DNA of 64,000 nucleotides from Acanthamoeba lenticulata (taxonomy: Eukaryota; Discosea; Longamoebia; Acanthamoebidae). The stretch is from positions 32,013 to 96,012 of the forward strand of contig NAVB01000150.1 in the NCBI GenBank assembly GCA_002179805.1, written 5' to 3'. The position numbers and the translations under genes were made by a program. The notes below the pieces were generated by a model. That model did no database searches. It had not been told where the DNA came from and saw only the letters and a program-made list of their open reading frames with translations. Of the stretch, positions 44,053 to 54,475 are shown piece after piece (the first letter of the stretch is position 1; each line of letters opens with the position of its first letter).

Positions 44053-45735
44053 TCACCAGGAGGCCTCCTGGGGCAGCTGCCACTGGACGCCCTGTTCCGA
44101 GCCAAAAGTGGTGTGCTTCTTCTTGTCGTCGGCAGACCGGAGGCTCCAGGCAAGCGGGTACTCATTGGGAATACGCACTGCAAGAGGCGACACGCCGCCC
44201 GGGTAGGGCACGGTCCAGCGCAGCTCCTCGACCTTGACCAGCAGCAGCGGAGAGTTCGAGTAGCCTTCGATGTAGCGGTCCTCTTCATTGTAGCGCCCGA
44301 GCAAGTTCCAGGTTGGCTGGACGTTCACATGAGGCGCGTTGAAAGGAAGGGGATCGCCCACACAGCCGCAGTCGCGGAGCTCTTGGGTGTACTCAAAGCG
44401 CTTCCCCCGCTTGGTCGGCGCCTCAGAATCTTGCTGGTACAAGTCTCCGGCAAGGAAGAAGCCTTGGTCATCAAAGACCGCGATAGGACCATCCTCAGGA
44501 ACCACAAAGATGCGATCAATCGTGTTGCCATCTTCGTAGGTCATTGCCGCAATCTGGGCGGCGTAGGACAAGTAGAAGTGCAGTCCGGGGCCGACCTCGA
44601 AGTTGCCTGACGCAGACGAGAAGAGCGTCGTGTCCTCGGGGGTGATCTCTCCGCCAAGCGAGCCGATAACGCCGTCAGGGTTCTCGGCGAGGAAGCTTTC
44701 GTTGATGGGGCCCGTGTTGCCACCACCCTTAACGGCAAGTCCAGCGCTGGAGAAGTCCAAGTCGCGCCCCAGGCTGGCGAGCTCAAACGACTCCGTGCCG
44801 TTGCCGCGGTAGAATGAGAGCTCGGGGGAGGAGCCGAAGCCGACCCACGGGGTGAAGAAGTCGGCCGCAGCGTTGTACGCGGTGACGCGCAACAAGCGGA
44901 GGCCGGAACGGCACTTGTCCCGAATCGGGCTGCAGACGGCGAGCTCCTGGTTGTAGAGCTTCGAGAAACGGAGGAAGCCCATGATAGAAGCCTTGCGGTG
45001 GGTGATCTCCTGCCTGCACCACGCCGTTTCGTCCTTGAGTGTCTTGATGTGGGCGACGTCGTCGAACACCAGCGCCTTGCAAGCGTCCAGCGTGCACTGG
45101 GCCACCTCACGACGCTCGCGAGCGGAGCGCATCGCCTCTGCCGACTTGGGGGCGGTCATGGTCTCGTAGGTCTCCCGACTGAAGGCCGGGATGCGCTTCC
45201 TGAGCTTCTTCTCCTCCTTGAAGTAGGGGTGGGGAATGATGGTCTCGCTGATCCGGTGGCGCTTAAAGGGAGTGCGAGGGGACGGCAAGACACGCGCATC
45301 GTTCTCATCGTTGCACTCGGTGAGGTTGGTAAGACACTCGACGGCTAAGGAACGATTACCGTTCCTCCACATCTCGTAGATGTTGTCCTGTTCAACCAGA
45401 GGGGCCAGCTCGGCGAAGCACTGGTCCCGCTGATACTCCCAGTCGGCTTCTTCTGCCACCAGGGCCTTGAGCTCAACCAAGCACGCATCTCGATCCGCTT
45501 CCGGATCAGCTGATTGCCGTTTTTCCTCAACGCTGTCCATCTTGTTCTCCATCTTGCTCTCTTTGGCGAAGAGGTTGGGATGAACATCGGCCTCGTTGCG
45601 AGAATTGCTTTGGGCGAGTTCGTTGTGAATCGCCTTCCTGCGCACCCCGTAGGAGGGAACGCTCCCAAGCAGAACACTCACCACGAGGAGAGTGACAAGG
45701 ATGGACGTACGCATCGTCTTCTTGATCTTCTTCAA
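44053..45735 (-). CDS. Secreted or lumenal orphan protein, single exon, about 560 residues
   Basis: One uninterrupted frame of 560 codons starts MKKIKKTMRTSILVTLLVVS (or at the inner MRTSIL at 45714) with a clear signal peptide cleaving near PSYG. The rest is soluble. The N-terminal third is helical and acidic with scattered cysteines and repeated C-x8-12-C spacing (DACLVELKAL, QCFAELAPLVEQD, ECLTNLTECNDEN). The C-terminal half is beta-rich with Gly turns (FYRGNGTESFELASLGRDLD, GPGLHFYLSYAAQIAAM, IDRIFVVPEDGPIAVFDDQG) and several N-glycosylation sequons (NRS, NLT, NGT, NES). I do not recognise a domain. No introns is unusual in this window, and the stop at 44053 follows QLPQEASW. It might be a cyst-wall, lectin-like or lysosomal protein, but nothing in the sequence decides that. 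Confidence 0.75.
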   Translation of the reverse strand: MKKIKKTMRTSILVTLLVVSVLLGSVPSYGVRRKAIHNELAQSNSRNEADVHPNLFAKESKMENKMDSVEEKRQSADPEADRDACLVELKALVAEEADWEYQRDQCFAELAPLVEQDNIYEMWRNGNRSLAVECLTNLTECNDENDARVLPSPRTPFKRHRISETIIPHPYFKEEKKLRKRIPAFSRETYETMTAPKSAEAMRSARERREVAQCTLDACKALVFDDVAHIKTLKDETAWCRQEITHRKASIMGFLRFSKLYNQELAVCSPIRDKCRSGLRLLRVTAYNAAADFFTPWVGFGSSPELSFYRGNGTESFELASLGRDLDFSSAGLAVKGGGNTGPINESFLAENPDGVIGSLGGEITPEDTTLFSSASGNFEVGPGLHFYLSYAAQIAAMTYEDGNTIDRIFVVPEDGPIAVFDDQGFFLAGDLYQQDSEAPTKRGKRFEYTQELRDCGCVGDPLPFNAPHVNVQPTWNLLGRYNEEDRYIEGYSNSPLLLVKVEELRWTVPYPGGVSPLAVRIPNEYPLAWSLRSADDKKKHTTFGSEQGVQWQLPQEASW

Positions 45736-45927
45736 GCTGTTTCTTCAGCCCAGAGAAGGTCCCACACTGGCGCGTAACCTCTTCCTTTTCTGGTTGGCTC
45801 CGCAAAGGGCAGAGCGTAAATTTGAAACCTGTCCGAAAAATTTCATTAACGTCTCCGAAACGTTAGCTCTGTATTAATATTAATAAAGTGTGGCTACCTG
45901 CTTTGTGTGCGTGCTCGTGCCGAAGAG
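45736..45927. other. Short bidirectional promoter region
   Basis: Only 192 bp separate the reverse secreted-orphan start and the forward methylsterol-oxidase start. It contains ATTAATATTAATAAAG near 45876-45891, an AT-rich element about 40-50 bp before the forward ATG, which could serve as the TATA-like region. Confidence 0.5.
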
Positions 45928-46943
45928 ATGGAGTCCGCTTGGGTTGTGCAGGGCTGGAAGGCGCTCTTTGAGGAGTCGGGCTACCCCGAGTGGGTGGTGG
46001 CGGGTGTCGGCAGCTTCGTGTTGCACGAGTCGCTCTACTTCCTGTTCCACTTGCCCTATCTCATCTCGGACTTTATCCCCGCCCATCACAAGTACAAGAT
46101 TCAACCCGAAAAGAACAACGACTGGCCTCTCTACAAGCGTTGCCTCAAGCAGCTCTTCTTCAGCCACGTTATCATCCAGCTGCCCCTTATTCTCGTGTCC
46201 CATCCTATCTTCCAGTTCCTCGGCATCCACACCGAAGCCGAGCTCATCCCTTCCTGGTGGACCGTTATTGGCTCGTGCGTCCTCTTCCTCATCATCGAGG
46301 ACTTTTACTTCTATTGGATTCACCGGTACGTTCTTCCATCCTCGCGCCGCACACGTCGAGATTTGTAAACTCCCGACCAACGCCGTTTTCGTTCATTTTC
46401 GTGCTTCTTGTTGTGTACGTGTACTGCAGTTTCTTGCACTGGGGCGCTCTGTACCAGCACATCCACAAGATCCACCACCACCACGCGGCGCCGTTCGGCC
46501 TCGCCGCCGAGTATGCCCATCCCGTGGAGACCATCTTCCTCGGCCTCGGGACCATGATCGGCCCGTTCCTGTGCGCCACGCATCTCTTCACCGTCTGGGC
46601 GTGGCTCTTCCTCCGCCTCTTCCAGACCGTCGAGGCTCACGCCGGCTACGACTACCCGTGGAGCCCTCGCCGCTTCATCCCCTTCTGGGGAGGTCCGTCC
46701 ACACAGCCTCCTTGTCTTCCAATGGGTCGTCTATCATGTTGAACAGTCGACTGACACACGTCGAGCGCAGGCGCTGAGTTCCACGACTTCCACCACATGG
46801 CCTTCACGGGCAACTACGCGTCGACCTTCACCGTGTGGGATTGGGTGTTCGGAACCGACGTCAAGTACCACGAGCACCACGAGAAGAAGGAGAAGAAGCA
46901 GCAGCAGCCAGCGAAGCAGGCCAAGGCCAAGAAGACCGAGTAA
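45928..46943 (+). CDS. MSMO1: C-4 methylsterol oxidase (fatty acid hydroxylase superfamily)
   Basis: Three exons (45928-46325, 46430-46692, 46771-46943), phases verified, 277 residues. Hydrophobic helices surround the histidine clusters of this diiron superfamily: [12 protein letters not shown] (formed across the first splice), HIHKIHHHH, and [10 protein letters not shown]. The spacing and the [20 protein letters not shown] segment match ERG25/MSMO1, which removes the C-4 methyl groups in sterol synthesis in the ER with cytochrome b5 electrons. The C-terminus is rich in Lys ([17 protein letters not shown]), consistent with an ER-facing basic retention tail. The product would make ergosterol-type sterols from cycloartenol or lanosterol. 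Confidence 0.92.
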
Positions 46944-47115
46944 AGGGCGATCCTCGTTCAAGCATGCGTTCATTCCAGCGCTTCTGCTGACAACACTTTT
47001 GACGAAGAACCAGCTGTGGCGAACCTCTCCCTTTCTCTTCTCTTCTCTCTCTCTCTCGTTGTCCGCCGCCCTCGTCTCGCTCTCGACTACTACCTGTACA
47101 ATCTGGCCGGCGGCC

Positions 47116-47121
47116 AATAAA
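47116..47121 (+). promoter_or_regulatory. Polyadenylation signal AATAAA, methylsterol oxidase gene
   Basis: AATAAATAAGG lies 173 bp after the stop codon and about 110 bp before the convergent WD-repeat gene ends at 47232. Confidence 0.6.
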
Positions 47122-47231
47122 TAAGGTGGTCCCATCGTCGTCGTCATCATCGTCGTTTGCTGCTGCTGGTGCTGTCTCGGCTCGTCTTGTCCGGGCCGTC
47201 GGCACAGAGGTTCTTCTTCCCTCTTCGTGAC

Positions 47232-48822
47232 TCACACCCGGAGGATCTGCATCTTGGAGGCGAAGGCGATGGAGATCCAATCGGGCTGGCTCAACGACCA
47301 CTGCAGCTGGTTGACCTCGGCCTCGGCATTGTACGCCAGAATCGGGTCTGCGTATCCCGCGGTTCCCCACCACCGCCACGACCACAACAACACCATGGCA
47401 TGAGTCTCCTGCTGGTTGGAGGGGCCGAGGTGGCCACAACAACGGCACCTTCGATGGGCTTGGGCATGGACGAGAGGTCCCAGATGAGCGCTGACGAGTC
47501 GTCGCCCGCCGTCGCCAAGTGGCAGGATGAATGCGGCGCCCTGCCCTCCGCCAAACTCGCGCGTTAGCTCATGCGCGAGGCAAGGAGGGCCAAGTCGCCG
47601 TACCAGGCGAGCGAGTTGATGCACGAGCTGTGACCCGTGAGCTCGGCCGCGGGGAGAGAGGGCACGCGGATGTCGAGAATGATCACCTTGTTGCTGTCCA
47701 TCGAGACCGTCGCCAAGTAGTAGTCGTCCTGTTCTCGCAATTGGGTAAGGGCGAGGAAGAATGGCAGGATTGCATGTGCGTGAACGAATGAGTGAATGAA
47801 TGAGCGAACCTGGCGGTTCCAGCAGAGCCGGAGGAGCGACGACTGATCAGGGCTCTCGTAGATGATGGTCGAGTGCTCGAGGTTGCGGAGGTCAAACATG
47901 CGTACGGAGCCGTCGGCGCCCACCGAAGCAAAGAGGTCGGTGCCCCGGGCGAACGCGATGTCGTAGACCTCCTTGTCGTGCGCGATCAGCTGCGTGATGG
48001 CCGATTGCCTCTGCGCGTTTGTCGCCAGCAGCATGCGCCCACCACACCAGTACATCAGTCGTTGTTCACCATCAGCTGCCAGCAGGCCGGCCAGTCGGCG
48101 GAGCACGCACCTCAATGTCCCAGATGGTGCATGTGGTGTCGATGGACGACGTGCCCAGGATGTTGGGGTTCGTCGAGTTCCAGTCGAATGACGTGAGCGG
48201 CGCACAGAACTCAGAGTTCTTGTTCTGCTCGCATTTTCAAAATTAACTCTAAAAACACATAAAAACAGAAACATAGAGAAGGGAGACGCGCACGTTATTG
48301 AGGAGGCACTTGAGAGTGACTTCACCGCTATCGCCCACTTGCCAGAGGCGCATGTAGTCACCGGTGGTGCCGAGGAGGTCGGGCTTGTCGCCCACGCGGT
48401 CGGGGATCCACATGATCTTTGTTGCCGGGTAGGGGTGCTGATGCACAATAGAACACACAAGAACGAAACTGATCAGCCGGTGTCGGTTGAGCACAGGAGA
48501 AGAGATTTGGGGGGGGGGGGAAGGATGACTCAAGGCACCTTGAACTCGCCGGTCTGCACGAACTCGCCGGTGTCCTCATTGAGTTGCACGATGGAAACTG
48601 ATCATGATCAGATTTGGGAGGGGGTGGATGTTAGATTGTCGTACTTGAATCACTTGAATCACGACGTTCAAACTTCTTTATACCTTTGTTGGTATAATCT
48701 TCGAGGAACGATCCCAAGGCAAGCCTAAATTTCTTGTCGGGCCGCACCGCCCAATTCATGGCGTAAATGAGCCAAGGGGCCTGGTATGTGTAAATTTCCT
48801 TCTTTCGTGCATCGTCTTGCAT
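47232..48822 (-). CDS. DCAF7: DCAF7/WDR68 (TTG1-like) WD-repeat adaptor
   Basis: The start at 48822 gives [20 protein letters not shown], followed by [19 protein letters not shown]. This N-terminus is almost diagnostic. Later exons give [20 protein letters not shown], the strongly conserved [80 protein letters not shown] and [20 protein letters not shown] (spliced). The end reads [20 protein letters not shown] and LRV. Order and wording match human DCAF7/WDR68 and plant LWD1/TTG1. It is a single seven-bladed propeller that scaffolds DYRK/HIPK kinases and CUL4 ligases. About seven exons. Confidence 0.95.
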
Positions 48823-49156
48823 TCTGTTTCTATGATTCAATCACGGCACCCTTCAACGTAGTCACTGTGGCCCTTAATTACTCTGCCGATGCAGTGGACG
48901 CAATGGTGATCTTTTTTGTTTTGTTTTCCCCCGCCTATTCCTGTCCGCTTTTTTATTTGATTTTATAAAATATGAAAAAGGCCACGGCCCCATCGGATGG
49001 GCATCATGGGCAATCCTCATCAAACTCCTTTGCACCGAGTACCATGTACGGACATTCTCAGCAGTTGTTGTTCCACAGTTGTTGACGACCACCACCAAAC
49101 CAAGTGGAACCATGGGAAGTGCACACGCATTGTGTTCTGGTGCATGAGCGTTCTCA
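48823..49156. other. Spacer between DCAF7 start and dehydrogenase stop
   Basis: These 334 bp carry the DCAF7 promoter and the 3' UTR of the upstream dehydrogenase, both reverse-strand. AT-rich near 48950-48980. No ORF of interest. Confidence 0.45.
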
Positions 49157-50488
49157 TCAAAAGCCCTGGACGAGCTCCTCGCTGTAGGTCCACAAGGCGG
49201 CCGCTGTGGCCTCGTCAACGGCATAGGGACGCGCCTCGGCAACCTGCTCGCGGCTGAAGTACTTGCCGCTCACGTGCTCGACCTCGCTCGATACGGTGCA
49301 GTAGACCGTCGTCCTGCCCACAAACCAGACAACAACGTGAGTGCGTTGTGCGCAGACGTCTGTCTCCGCGGCGAGCACGCACCTGGCGCCTTGCTCGGCG
49401 GTGCTGAAGAACAGGCTGGTGATCGGCTTGACGATCCACGACAGGTACCACGGCGTCTCCCTGCCCAGCTCCGTGTTCTGCACAGGAGTGAGTGATGCTA
49501 ATGATGGTGAGAATGACGCCGACAGGGTTTACGCACCACGGTGCCGGGATGGAGGGCATTGACGGTGATCCCGAGCTCCTTTTCCTTGAGCAACTTGGCC
49601 AGGTGGAGCGTGAAGAGCAGGTTGCACAACTTGCTCACGCCGTAGATTTTCATCGCGTCCTGGCAAGGCCAACACACTGCAGTGAGCCGCTTGGATCACC
49701 TGCGCAGCGTAGGCGGGGGAGAGGGGTAAAGCTCACCTTGATGCCAAAGCTGGGAGGGTTGGAGACGAGCTTGAGGTCCTCCTTGAGAGGCCCGCAGAAC
49801 TTGTGCGCCTCCGACGAGACCACCACGATCCTACGCCACGAGAAGAGTCAGTCGTAGGCAGACTGCCATGCGAGTCGTCTTCGTCTTGGCTGGGGGGGGG
49901 GAATGGGACCTGGCGGGCGAGGAGGCGGCCAAGGTGTCGAGTAGCAGCGTGGTGAGGAAGAAGTGGCCCAAGTGATTGGTGGCGAACATGAGTTCATGAC
50001 CTTGCGCTGATGTGCGTGCCTCTGACGTGACGACGCCAGCGTTGAGGATGAGGTAGTGGAGGTGCTGGTGCTTCTCAAGGAAGGCATTCACGAAGGCGCG
50101 CACGGACGTGAGGTCGGACAGGTCGAGCGCCATGGCCTCGAGAGAGACTTCGTCTACGCTCTGCACTTGGGGCACGCCGAACGTGGTCCACTGCTTCTCC
50201 TGACCGCGTCGCTGGTCCAACGTCGTTTGAATGCGCGTGCGCACGTCCTCAATGGCTGCGTTGGCTCTCTCGACGCTGCGGCAGGCCATTACCACATGTA
50301 CCCCTGCCGCCCATAGGCGAACACATAAGCATTATTAGCGTCGTGTTATGTTTTCTATTTGGTAAAGAGGTAGTACCAAGGGCGGCCATCGCCAGGGCGG
50401 TCTCTTTGCCAATGCCTGTATTGGCACCTGTGATAATGCATACTTTGCCATGCATGGTTTGTACTGTCTCGTTGCTCGTTCCCTCCAT
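49157..50488 (-). CDS. Short-chain dehydrogenase (retinol dehydrogenase/WWOX-like)
   Basis: The start at 50488 gives MEGTSNETVQTMHGKVCIIT, followed by TGANTGIGKETALAMAALG, the TGxxxGxG cofactor-binding loop of classical SDRs. Later exons encode VHVVMACRSVERANAAIEDV, LDLSDLTSVRAFVNAFLEKH, LHYLILNAGVVTSE (NAG), FATNHLGHFFLTTLLLDTL, the Ser strand IVVVSSEAHKF, and the catalytic MKIYGVSKLCNLLF (YxxxK), then ITVNALHPGTV. The family fit is retinol dehydrogenase 11-14/WWOX-like NADP(H) SDRs. Retinoid or lipid aldehyde/ketone reduction is typical for these. The C-terminus ends EELVQGF at 49157. It is several genes away from the heliorhodopsin, so a link through retinal is speculative. Confidence 0.9.
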
Positions 50489-51708
50489 TGTGCTGTAGGT
50501 TTGTGTGCTTTGTTTGGTGAGTTTGTTTGAAGCGTACTTTCTTTGCAGGACTTGCCCGTTGCCTAACTGATTGGCCATTAATCCGCGCACGGAAAAACAA
50601 GAAGAAAATCGCTTTTTGGTGGCCAGACCAAGTTCGTCACCGTCTTCGCGTTGCCGGTGAGAGGGCAGTCAGGAGTTGCAGTTTGAGGCCCACGACTGGT
50701 CTGCATCAACAAGGCTGGATGGCTCATTTGCGTTGAGAAAAGCTGCCTGTAGGACGACACTGCGTGAAAGAACGCCATACTCATGCGTTGTCTATGAGAT
50801 GTCTATGTCAGGCCTATATGGCACCCTGCCACGCCAGCCTCATAAAGTTTGTCACTTGCTACATGCAGAACCGCGACGTCTACATTCATAGTGTAGAATA
50901 GTCATGAGCACTCAAAGAGAAACAAGGCAGCAATGGTACCCCAATCCTTTCACGGTACGCGGAGTGCCAACAACCAACATGTTCCTCGTTGTAGTGCAGG
51001 TCAAGAGCAACGAAGGTTGCGGGTAAAAAATGCCGTGTCCCTCCGCACAGTAGTGGATAGCCGGCGCAGATTGGAGGACAGCTTAAAAATCTGACGCAGG
51101 CTCGACGACCTGTCATAGGGTTTTCCACTTACCAAACGCGCGTCGGGAAATCCTTGACCGACGAGCCAATCATGAATCAGTTGTATCCCGATATAACAGC
51201 GACCTGAACCGATAGGCGGGGTTATGACTGATTCGCGGATGGTAGATAGCAAGGGAGCGAGGTCGGCATTGGGCGATCCTTCGGAACCGGTCCGGAAGAC
51301 GGGTGTTCGTTTAGCCGGACCAATCGCTCGTGGCCCTGGTGGCGAGGATAAAAGTCCAAAGGGACGCTTACCGCCGTTTCATCCTCCGCCAACTTGTGCA
51401 CAACCATCACCTACCGCCGTTCCGGTCAAGCCTACCTCCACCTTTGGCCCACGCACCCATCCGCCCTCATCCCACACCATCAGCCACTGTGCAGGTGAGC
51501 CCAACGCCCCACTTCATTTTATCTCTCTCTTGGGAGGCTTCCTCGTCCACTTTGTCTTGAAGGAAGAAACCTCAAACCACACAACTAGAAGATGACCAAA
51601 GCCAGACGCAGAATGATGAACTTACCAAGGTGGTGGCTTGGTGTGTGTAGGTGAGGACTACAACAAGCTACAAGCCAGACGCTTCCATTTGAAAGACCAC
51701 ACAACACG
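50489..51708. other. 1.2-kb intergenic region without a confident gene
   Basis: This gap between divergent genes holds both promoters. Several frames of 60-85 codons occur but show no family, no phase-consistent splicing partner and no codon bias like the neighbours. The part from 51490 on (a CAG followed by GTGAGC) may contain a 5' UTR intron of the acetate-transporter gene. I see no tRNA or repeat. Confidence 0.45.
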
Positions 51709-53002
51709 ATGTCGGACCTCTACAAGGAGGGGCAGGTCACCCTGAGCCTCGATGAACTCTCCCAGCTCCTGCGCTCGGTGCAGAAACCTAGGGAGCCCAA
51801 GTCAGGTGCGCGCACCTCCAGCAAGCTTGTGCTCCTCAACTCCCCCGCGTATCTTGAGCTGGATCCCCAGACACTGACGTCTCTTCTCTGTTTTGTCTGC
51901 GCTTCGTCTGTGTTGACGTATGCCTGTCGGCCATTTCGCGGGGCTTCGCTCTTTGTTCGCGTTCGTTCTTGTTTATTCGGAATCCTTCGTTCTTTGTTTC
52001 AGGTCTCGGCAACCCGGGTCCGCTGGGTCTCGGAGGCTTTGCGCTGACCACCATGACGCTTTCGATCTACAACGCTGGCATCTTGGAGGACACGAACGCG
52101 CTGGTCATCGCGCTGGCCCTCTTCTACGGCGGCATCGCGCAGTTCATTGCCGGCCTCTACGAGTACAAGATCTCCAACACCTTTGGTGCCACGGCCTTCT
52201 GCAGCTATGGCGCCTTCTGGTGCAGCTACGCCGGTTTCGTCTACTTCATCGTCCCCACTCTTCCCGCAAGTACGTCGCGTCGTCTCAAGACCCAACTTCA
52301 TGTTTGGCAGCTCACCCATCGCTTGTTTCGACTTGTCAACAGGCAAAGTCCACGAGGCGTCAGGCCTGTTCCTTCTCATGTGGCTCATCTTCACGCTCTA
52401 CATGACGCTGGCCTCCCTTCGCGTGTCACTCGTCCTTGCGGTCCTGTTCTCCGTGCTCTCCATCACGTTCCTGCTGCTCATGATTGGCGACTTTGCGTAC
52501 GCGCCTCCTTCTCGGCTCCTGTTCGTCATTCATCTTCCTAACGTTCTTGTTCTTCTTGGTTGTCATCTCACAGTGAGGCCCCCAATGTGACCAAGGCTGG
52601 CGGTGCATTCGGCATCATGACGGCCATTGTCGCGTGGTACGGCAGCGCTGCCGTGGTGATCAACTCGACGTGGGGTCGCACCCTGCTCCCTGTTGGTGTC
52701 TGGGTGCAGCCGAAGAAGAAGGCGGTGCGTGTCCTCCCGTCCTGTGCTTCATGCACCACATCATCATGCATGTACGAAGTTGCTGACCCCGTTCTTGGTG
52801 TGTATTTTTTTTCTTGACACAACAGCCCAAGGACGACCTCGACATTCCGCTGATGGCGCTCCGAAAGCGGAGCAGCACCAGCGATGAGCTCAGCGAGGAC
52901 ATCGAGAGCGGCAAGGAGAAGGACAAGGGGACTGAGGAGCCGCGAAGGAAGTCGAGCCTCCTCAACTCGCTGAAGGAGAAGACCTTTGGCTCGAGCCACT
53001 AA
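51709..53002 (+). CDS. Acetate transporter family (GPR1/FUN34/SatP) membrane protein
   Basis: The first exon ([20 protein letters not shown]) is cytoplasmic. After an intron of about 200 bp comes the signature [18 protein letters not shown], counterpart of the NPAPLGL family motif, and six hydrophobic helices: [79 protein letters not shown], and a final segment [20 protein letters not shown]. This family includes yeast Ato1-3 and bacterial SatP, which move acetate, succinate or ammonium. The C-tail is long and rich in Ser, Lys and Glu ([20 protein letters not shown]), looking like a phosphorylation platform. Confidence 0.9.
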
Positions 53003-53515
53003 GCGCCACGCCAAGCCTCTTTCTCCTGCACCACAACACGGCGATGGATCCGGCCACCACACAATCCTGTGCGATTGTGTATTTTTGTACATTACGAGCC
53101 TGCCTCAATAAGGCAGCTCCTGTGAATAAATCCATCCTTCATCAGCAACCCCAACAAAGACCTTGGTTGCCACGCAACGTGCAGCAGAAAGGCTAGCGGC
53201 GAAATGCGATGGAACTTCGTTGAAATTGAAAATGAAATGCAAGAAGGGAAATTTAGGACGTTATCCCGGGAGGGAAGTAGCGCCGCTTCCTCTTGCTGAA
53301 CTTGTACGTGGACGTCGGTCTGGCGCAAGGACCTGTTGTAGTTTTCCCCCTATCCCTCTGTCTGTTCTCACCTCACCTGCCCTGGTTCGTCCCTCCTCAC
53401 CGCAGATCGGATCTTCCATCTTCTCGGAGGATTAACCCTAATCTGAACTCAGGACGTGTCTGCCGTCCAGCAACTGCTACTGCCCCAACAAGAGTCGGTA
53501 GTCTATCATATTATA
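53003..53515. other. Spacer with 3' UTR of the acetate transporter and HD-gene leader
   Basis: The first part is the acetate-transporter 3' UTR with two AATAA-type signals; 53150-53515 is the promoter and leader of the HD-domain gene. No coding sequence supported. Confidence 0.5.
53125..53130 (+). promoter_or_regulatory. Polyadenylation signal AATAAA, acetate transporter gene
   Basis: AATAAA at 123 bp after the stop codon; a weaker AATAAG lies at 53107. Confidence 0.6.
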
Positions 53516-54291
53516 ATGTCTCAGCTGAGCACAGCTCTGTCTCCCGAAGAGGCTCACCGCCTGGCAGTAGAGCGGGCAAACCGCGTCGTCGCCATCCTTC
53601 GCGCATCAACTCACATGGACTACATTGGAGAAGCCATCTCACAGCTCGAGCACGCCCTTCAATGCGCCAAGTTCGCGGCTGACTCAGGTACACTTGTAAC
53701 CCCACCTCGTGCTGAGGTCGGCCGTGGTGCTGAGGTTGTCCTATCGCCCAGGCGCCGATGACGAAACCATCCTCGGCGCCATGCTGCACGATGTGGGCCA
53801 CCTACCGCTCGACGTCGACCAAGACGAGACCCAGCTCGCCCGAATGGGCGATGTTGGCGTGCACCACCACGAGGTACTCGGGGCCAACTACCTCCTCCAC
53901 ATGGGCTTCTCCGCCAAGGTGGCCCAACTCGTACAAGGCCACGTCCAAGCCAAGGTGCCCCCTTCATCATCTTTTGGCTTCCTTCCTCTACTTTGGTTCA
54001 TGTCTAATCTTCTGTCCCTCGATGTAGCGGTATCTGGTGTGGAAGCACGACCACTACGCAGCGAAGCTGTCGCCTGCCAGCCGGCTCACCCTCGAGTACC
54101 AGGGCGGGCCCATGGGCGATGCTGAGGCGCTGGCGTTCGAGAAAAGCCCTCTCTTTGAGGCCATCCTCAAGATGCGGAGCTGGGACGACAAGGCCAAGGT
54201 GGTGGGCCTCCAGGTGCCCGGCCTGGAGCACTACCTGCCCATGATGGTGAAGCACATCACCCACAGCCTCGTATCCCGCAGCCAGCACTGA
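53516..54291 (+). CDS. PhnZ-like HD-domain oxygenase/phosphohydrolase
   Basis: The start at 53516 gives [20 protein letters not shown]. Three exons, with a phase 1 join after FAADSG. The HD metal ligands are all visible: His in [16 protein letters not shown] plus GH in [13 protein letters not shown], His in [16 protein letters not shown], His in [15 protein letters not shown], and Asp in RSWDDKAKV. The segment between, [20 protein letters not shown], is the signature of the PhnZ/TmpB branch, mixed-valence diiron oxygenases that cleave C-P bonds of hydroxylated phosphonates, rather than ordinary phosphohydrolases. Substrate specificity is inferred from the branch only. The product is about 200 residues, close to the family norm, and cytosolic (no signal). 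Confidence 0.87.
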
Positions 54292-54475
54292 GCCAAGTGG
54301 CGGCCCAGCGTTCGATGAAGCGCAGAAGCCACTCGTGAACGCACTTAACAACAACAACAACAACAAGAAGAAGGTGTTTTCTTGTATATAGTTTAACAAG
54401 AAGAAGAGGAATTGGTTGTACACAGAACGTAGACTCCACAACGTTGGAGAGGACGAGGAGGAAGAGTGCCGCCGC

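Noticed and set aside
49157..50488. Dehydrogenase as a retinal-supplying partner of the heliorhodopsin
   Set aside because: The retinol-dehydrogenase-like SDR family is broad, and the gene lies more than 20 kb away with many genes between. No evidence for linkage.
50489..51708. Small genes in the 1.2-kb spacer
   Set aside because: Frames of 60-85 codons lack splice partners, codon bias and any known domain.
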